This document shows positions 34,068-37,859 of a stretch of 37,859 bases of DNA, piece after piece. A model generated the notes under the pieces. It worked only from the letters and a program-made list of their open reading frames with translations. It did no database searches and was not told where the DNA came from. The DNA comes from Parabacteroides distasonis (GTDB lineage: Bacteria > Bacteroidota > Bacteroidia > Bacteroidales > Tannerellaceae), in the NCBI RefSeq assembly GCF_004793765.1, contig NZ_SRYM01000042.1:1-37859 (forward strand), read 5' to 3'. Position 1 is the stretch's first letter. Each line of letters begins with the position of its first letter. The translations under genes were made by a program, and so were the position numbers.

Positions 34068-35381
34068 TTAGATTTTCGGTAGCTCCCACGGTGCTCTGTA
34101 TTCCTTGCACAGCAGCTTATCCGCCTCCGCGTCATGGAAACTCTTTCCATCCCAAGATAATTTTTTCCCGGTCCGATAAGCGATATTCCCCAATTGCGAG
34201 AACTTGGCGATATGCGCCCCGATCTCTACGCTGGCATTGCAATTCCGGTTCCGGCTCTTGATACATTCCAAATGATTCTTCGCATGCAAATTCAAGCCAC
34301 CCTCTCCGTATGACTTCTTCAAGGGAACAGCCTCCATGCGGGCCTGTCCGTTTACTTTTTCCGGAATAACCTCCCAACCGCCACGATCAATCACCAAAGT
34401 ACCGTTCTCGCCAACGAATCCTAGGCCATGATTTCGCCCGTAGGCCCCATCGTCGATACCGATCGCATGATCCCACATGACGGTGAAATTCTTGAATGTA
34501 TAGACGGTTTGCAATAAGTCCGGGGTCTCGCAAGCATCATCCGGATAACCGAACTTGCCTCCGGAAGCCATGATAGATTCCGGTGCGGTGACGTTCATAC
34601 CATATAATGCGTAATCCAATAGATGTACTCCCCAATCTGTCATCAAACCTCCCGCATAATCCCAGAACCAACGGAATGTGAAATGAAAACGGTTCCGATT
34701 GAACGGACGTTTCGGGGCCGGCCCCAGCCACATATCATAATCCACTCCGGCGGGAACCGCCTCATCCGGCTTGACGGGGATAGAGGGGCACCAACCTTGA
34801 TAAGAGAATACACGTACGGTGCGTATCTTACCCAGCTGTCCGCTATGTACGAATTGCATGGCGTCTTGCCAGTGCGGATCGCTACGTTGCCATTGGCCTA
34901 CTTGCACGACCCGGTTGTATTTCTGTGCCGCCCTTACCATGATGTTGCATTCCTCGATGCTATTTCCCAGCGGTTTCTCACAGTACACATCCTTCCCGGC
35001 TTGGCAAGCGGATACCATTTGCAGACAGTGCCAATGGTCGGGAGTACCTACGATTACGAGATCGATATCCTTGTTATCTATCAATTTACGCCAGTCTTTA
35101 TACAAATGCTTCACTTTTTTCCCGGTGATCTTCTCGGTTTCTGCCGCCCGGTTATTCAATACGTTCTCGTCGATATCCGACAAGGCGATACATTCTACCT
35201 CCGGGTTACGGAGGAAAGCCTTTAAGTCCTCGAATCCCATACCGTTACATCCGATAAGCCCAATGCCTATCTTGTCGTTTGCGCCCACACCGGCATTCCC
35301 GGCTTTAATGAAAAAAGGACTGATGGAAAATCCGGCACCGAGCAAAGCGGTTTGCCGGAGGAAATCTCTTCGTGTTGTCAT
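34068..35381 (-). CDS. Tat-exported Gfo/Idh/MocA-family oxidoreductase
   Basis: 437 residues. The N-terminus MTTRRDFLRQTALLGAGFS is a twin-arginine export signal, so the enzyme acts in the periplasm with its cofactor bound. A Rossmann fold follows: IGIGLIGCNGMGFEDLKAF (about 38-56), then the DID segment (about 73-75) and EKPLGNSIEECN (about 135-146), which carries the catalytic Lys of the family. Typical reactions are NAD(P)-dependent oxidation or reduction of sugars and inositols. The substrate cannot be read. WFWDYAGGLMTDWGVHLLD in the C-terminal half is a common motif in the Bacteroidetes and Planctomycetes branch. Confidence 0.88.
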   Translation of the reverse strand: MTTRRDFLRQTALLGAGFSISPFFIKAGNAGVGANDKIGIGLIGCNGMGFEDLKAFLRNPEVECIALSDIDENVLNNRAAETEKITGKKVKHLYKDWRKLIDNKDIDLVIVGTPDHWHCLQMVSACQAGKDVYCEKPLGNSIEECNIMVRAAQKYNRVVQVGQWQRSDPHWQDAMQFVHSGQLGKIRTVRVFSYQGWCPSIPVKPDEAVPAGVDYDMWLGPAPKRPFNRNRFHFTFRWFWDYAGGLMTDWGVHLLDYALYGMNVTAPESIMASGGKFGYPDDACETPDLLQTVYTFKNFTVMWDHAIGIDDGAYGRNHGLGFVGENGTLVIDRGGWEVIPEKVNGQARMEAVPLKKSYGEGGLNLHAKNHLECIKSRNRNCNASVEIGAHIAKFSQLGNIAYRTGKKLSWDGKSFHDAEADKLLCKEYRAPWELPKI

Positions 35382-35527
35382 ATGGTCTATACAGATTTAA
35401 GTATACGCGATATTAATGGAATTTTATGACAATCGCAAGGATATTAGGTATCAAAAAGTAGGATCAGGCCGAATAAAACATCCTTCCTCCATACTATAAA
35501 CTCGTTTGTTGCCTATTCTCTTCTTTA

Positions 35528-35611
35528 TTCGCCACCGCTGAACGATCGTTCGCCGCCATTGAATATATATTCGCTGCCGCCGAATGATCGTTCGCCGCTG
35601 CCGAACGAAGA
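35528..35611. repeat. 21-bp tandem array of four units
   Basis: Units start at 35528, 35549, 35570 and 35591, each beginning TTCGC and containing GAA near position 13-15. The six bases that separate one GAA from the next TTCG are self-complementary in two units (CGATCG, TATATA) and nearly so in the third (TGATCG). The junctions form CGAACGATCGTTCG-type palindromes. No function is known. Confidence 0.85.
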
Positions 35612-35712
35612 ATATAGGTATATCTGTTCGGGAATAATAGGGTTAGCCGGATAATTAGCAGATAAATGTGAAAGGTTTTCGTTCGAGATGTGCTACTTAT
35701 CGCATAATCGAT

Positions 35713-35720
35713 TATCTTTG
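35713..35720 (+). promoter_or_regulatory. -7 box of the PCMD lipoprotein gene
   Basis: TATCTTTG matches TAnnTTTG. No TTTG lies at the usual 19-bp spacing upstream. Confidence 0.5.
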
Positions 35721-35784
35721 TTCACTAGGAATGATGAGAAGGTGTGGTCTTTTTTTCAAGTATGAATTATAAAGATATTGAAGT

Positions 35785-36879
35785 ATGAAGGTACAAAGTT
35801 TTGTTTTATGCTTTTTATTGACGCTACTCTCCGTCGCTTGTATCCGGGAGGAGGCGCCCAATGCGGAAGCGGATATCTTGTCGTGTACGGTAGATGGCGA
35901 TATATTGAAAGCCGAGCCGGAGATCGAAAATGAGTCCGTGACGCTGACCGTGAAAAGTGACGCTGATATTACAAATCTAGCCCCGGCGTTTACTTTGACT
36001 CCCGGAGCTGCTATCAGACCGGCTAGTGGTTCCGCTTTTGATTTTACGACACCGAGAACCTATACGGTTACTTCCGAGGATGGCCACTGGACGAAGACCT
36101 ATACGGTGCGTTGCATCGTTTCTGGCGTAAGCACGGAATATCATTTCGAGCATATAACGATGGAGCCGAAGAATGAGCGTTATCAGATATTCTATGATTT
36201 CACGTCGAATGGGGATTCGGTAACGTGGGCGAGTGGTAACGCCGGTTTTGGTTTGACGGGTGTGCCCAAGACACCGTTGGATTATCCCACCATGCAAGAC
36301 GATAACGGATATGTCGGTAAATGCGCTAAGTTGGTGACCCGCGGCACGGGTAGTTTCGGTAGCGGATTCGGTATGCCTATCGCCGCGGGAAACCTTTTTA
36401 TCGGTACGTTTGATTTGCTGAACGCTATTCCGGACGCAAGGAAAGGCACGAGGTTGGGACGTCCTTTCGATCATGTGCCGACTTACCTGAGTGGCTATTA
36501 TAAATATAAAGCGGGAGAATCGTATAAAGTGAATGGCGAGGAGGTAAAAGGTAAGAAAGACCAATGTGATATCTATGCCATCTTCTATGAGACGGATGAG
36601 GATGTGAAATATTTGGATGGCTTCAACGGGTTGACAAGTCCGAACCTGATATCCGTTGCCCGGATCAGCGATCAGAAAGAAACGGATGAGTGGACGCGCT
36701 TCTATATCCCGTTCGTGGCTAAGCCTGGTAAGGTGATCGATAAGGATAAGCTGGCGAAGGGTGGTTATCAGTTATCCATAGTCTTCTCTTCGAGTTTGAA
36801 AGGCGATGTCTTCGAGGGAGCGGAAGGCAGCACGCTTTGGATCGATGAGGTTGAGATAATCCAGTCCGGTGAGAATTAA
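35785..36879 (+). CDS. PCMD-domain surface lipoprotein
   Basis: 364 residues. Signal and lipobox end at LLSVAC (Cys19). Residues about 30-115 form an Ig-like sheet of the kind that opens many Bacteroidales lipoproteins (TVTSEDGHWTKTYTVRC at about 93-109). The C-terminal 240 residues fit the PCMD (putative carbohydrate metabolism) domain: NERYQIFYDFTSNGDSVTWASGN, the GYVGKCAKLVTRGTG segment, YLSGYYKYKAGESYK, and a final GSTLWIDEVEII. Such proteins are often next to outer-membrane proteins; here a barrel gene starts 13 bp downstream. A glycan-binding or processing role is only suggested by the family name. Confidence 0.82.
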   Translation: MKVQSFVLCFLLTLLSVACIREEAPNAEADILSCTVDGDILKAEPEIENESVTLTVKSDADITNLAPAFTLTPGAAIRPASGSAFDFTTPRTYTVTSEDGHWTKTYTVRCIVSGVSTEYHFEHITMEPKNERYQIFYDFTSNGDSVTWASGNAGFGLTGVPKTPLDYPTMQDDNGYVGKCAKLVTRGTGSFGSGFGMPIAAGNLFIGTFDLLNAIPDARKGTRLGRPFDHVPTYLSGYYKYKAGESYKVNGEEVKGKKDQCDIYAIFYETDEDVKYLDGFNGLTSPNLISVARISDQKETDEWTRFYIPFVAKPGKVIDKDKLAKGGYQLSIVFSSSLKGDVFEGAEGSTLWIDEVEIIQSGEN

Positions 36880-36892
36880 AAAAACAGAGGGT

Positions 36893-37675
36893 ATGAAAAG
36901 ATATATAGTATTAATAGGTATACTGTGTCTGTCGGGTGTCGTTACGTTGAAGGCGCAGCAGGAAAGAAACCAAGGAATAATCTGGTCTTCCCTCAGGGGA
37001 TTGGAATATACGGTAAGAGCCGGGATCAATATTGGCGGAACCGCTCCGGTGCCATTGCCTCGTGAGATTCGTGCGATAGATAGTTACCGTCCTACGCTTT
37101 GCGTCTCTATAGAGGGCGATATCAAGAAATGGTTCGGCGAGAGCAAGGAGTGGGGTATGATGATCGGTTTCCGTCTGGAGAATAAAGGTATGGAGACGAA
37201 AGCGACGGTTAAGAATTACAGCATGGAGATCATTGGCTCCGGCGGCGAGAAGCTGAAAGGAAATTGGACTGGCGGCGTGCGTACGAAGGTGGAGAACTCT
37301 TATTTCTCGATCCCGGTCGTGGCTCTTTACCAATTAAATAACCGGGTGAGTTTCTCGGCGGGACCCTTTGTCTCGTTCGCTACAAACCGGAACTTCTCCG
37401 GCTACGTGTACGACGGTTATCTGCGTGAGATCAATCCTACCGGTACGAAGGTGGAGTTTTCCGGCGACAACCGTGCTTCCTATGACTTCTCGGATAACTT
37501 AAGAAAGTTCCAGTGGGGAGCTCAGATCGGTACGGAATGGAAAGCGTTTAAGCACCTTATCGTATACGCCGACTTGACATGGGGATTGAACGATATCTTC
37601 CAAAAGGATTTCGATACGATCACCTTCGGGATGTATCCGATCTATCTGAATGTAGGCTTCGGATATGCTTTTTAG
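36893..37675 (+). CDS. Outer-membrane beta-barrel protein (PorT-like)
   Basis: 260 residues from MKRYIVLIGILCLSGVVTLK; the ATG 24 bp earlier overlaps the previous stop and would spoil the signal peptide. Signal peptide cut is near KAQ (about residue 22). Alternating hydrophobic strands follow, with pairs such as MMIGFRLENKGMETKATV and SYFSIPVVALYQLNNRVSFSAG, and the chain ends in Phe (NVGFGYAF), the usual outer-membrane barrel signal. Resembles the PorT/OMP_b-brl_2 family, about eight strands. Forms a two-gene unit with the PCMD lipoprotein, and both probably sit in the outer membrane. Confidence 0.82.
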   Translation: MKRYIVLIGILCLSGVVTLKAQQERNQGIIWSSLRGLEYTVRAGINIGGTAPVPLPREIRAIDSYRPTLCVSIEGDIKKWFGESKEWGMMIGFRLENKGMETKATVKNYSMEIIGSGGEKLKGNWTGGVRTKVENSYFSIPVVALYQLNNRVSFSAGPFVSFATNRNFSGYVYDGYLREINPTGTKVEFSGDNRASYDFSDNLRKFQWGAQIGTEWKAFKHLIVYADLTWGLNDIFQKDFDTITFGMYPIYLNVGFGYAF

Positions 37676-37694
37676 AATTGATTTTAGTCAAAAT

Positions 37695-37725
37695 AAGGCT
37701 ATCTTTTAAAAGGTGGCCTTTTTTT
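37695..37725 (+). terminator. Terminator after the PCMD/barrel unit
   Basis: AAGGCTATCTT (37695-37705) pairs with AAGGTGGCCTT (37710-37720), 11 bp with two U-G pairs and a TTAA loop, then a run of T to 37725. It lies 20 bp after the stop. Confidence 0.85.
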
Positions 37726-37760
37726 ATTAAAAGATTATTATGGAAATAAATTATTTTTTA

Positions 37761-37768
37761 TAACTTTG
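37761..37768 (+). promoter_or_regulatory. Candidate -7 box near the right edge
   Basis: TAACTTTG fits TAnnTTTG; no TTTG lies 19 bp upstream. It may serve a gene beyond the window. Nothing else is recognised in the last 100 bases. Confidence 0.4.
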
Positions 37769-37859
37769 GGGCAATAATTCTCAGACCAAGTTACATTTTA
37801 TCTTCACTACTGTCCCATTAAAATCTGAAAAAGTTCTTTGAAATTATTGAAATATAGTT

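Larger units (their letters stand above)
35382..35784. other. Intergenic region with divergent promoters and a 21-bp array
   Basis: 403 bp between divergent genes. It holds the tandem array at 35528-35611 and a plus-strand TATCTTTG at 35713-35720 (65 nt before the PCMD gene), the likely -7 box. No ORF with family resemblance is present. Confidence 0.6.

Overview
The window comes from a Bacteroidales genome, most likely a Parabacteroides of the P. distasonis type. The evidence is TAnnTTTG promoter boxes with a TTTG box 19 bp upstream, type IX secretion C-terminal domains, a PCMD-domain lipoprotein, a PorT-type barrel, an HU-like protein of the HU-HIG type, and the way the branched-chain amino acid (BCAA) genes are arranged. 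No rRNA, tRNA, CRISPR array or insertion sequence was seen. The species name is an inference from gene content.

Left part (1-6850): an intergenic stretch with 11-bp tandem repeats leads into an ilv operon, ilvD-ilvB-ilvN-acyl-ACP thioesterase-ilvC. It is preceded by a 19-residue leader peptide made mostly of Ile, Leu and Val, with an antiterminator/terminator pair, so it is a classical ribosome-mediated attenuator. Next come, on the minus strand, a RelE/ParE-type toxin-antitoxin pair and a urea transporter (6854-8341).

Region 8342-9003 has no recognised gene but is highly structured. It holds a near-perfect Bacteroidales promoter, a 43-codon ORF carrying eleven GCAA units (a possible phase-variable frame), and two long hairpins just before an HU-like gene. 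Two giant secreted proteins follow (9639-17528, 3 bp apart). The first has leucine-rich blocks, a dockerin-like pair of motifs and a type IX sorting domain. The second has an N-terminal cohesin-like sandwich, InlB-like repeats and a C-terminal sorting-like domain.

Region 17687-24523 is a leu operon, leuA-leuC-leuD-cimA-mgsA-leuB, with its own perfect promoter and a second attenuator whose leader is rich in Leu and Ile. CimA plus LeuCD and LeuB would make 2-oxobutyrate, which the ilv enzymes turn into isoleucine. LeuA plus the same LeuCD/LeuB makes the leucine precursor. The two operons therefore form one Ile/Val/Leu supply system with two matched attenuators.

Right part (24524-37859): a TPR protein, an MscS channel, a small secreted protein behind an apparent sigma-54 promoter with upstream direct repeats, a lipoprotein, a CCA-adding enzyme, a RelA-like (p)ppGpp synthetase with a lost hydrolase site, a DUF4301-type protein with nucleotidyltransferase-like motifs, a Tat-exported Gfo/Idh/MocA oxidoreductase, and a PCMD lipoprotein plus outer-membrane barrel pair. 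Convergent gene ends are separated by long palindromes, and several intergenic regions hold short tandem arrays with 11, 21 or 22-bp units.
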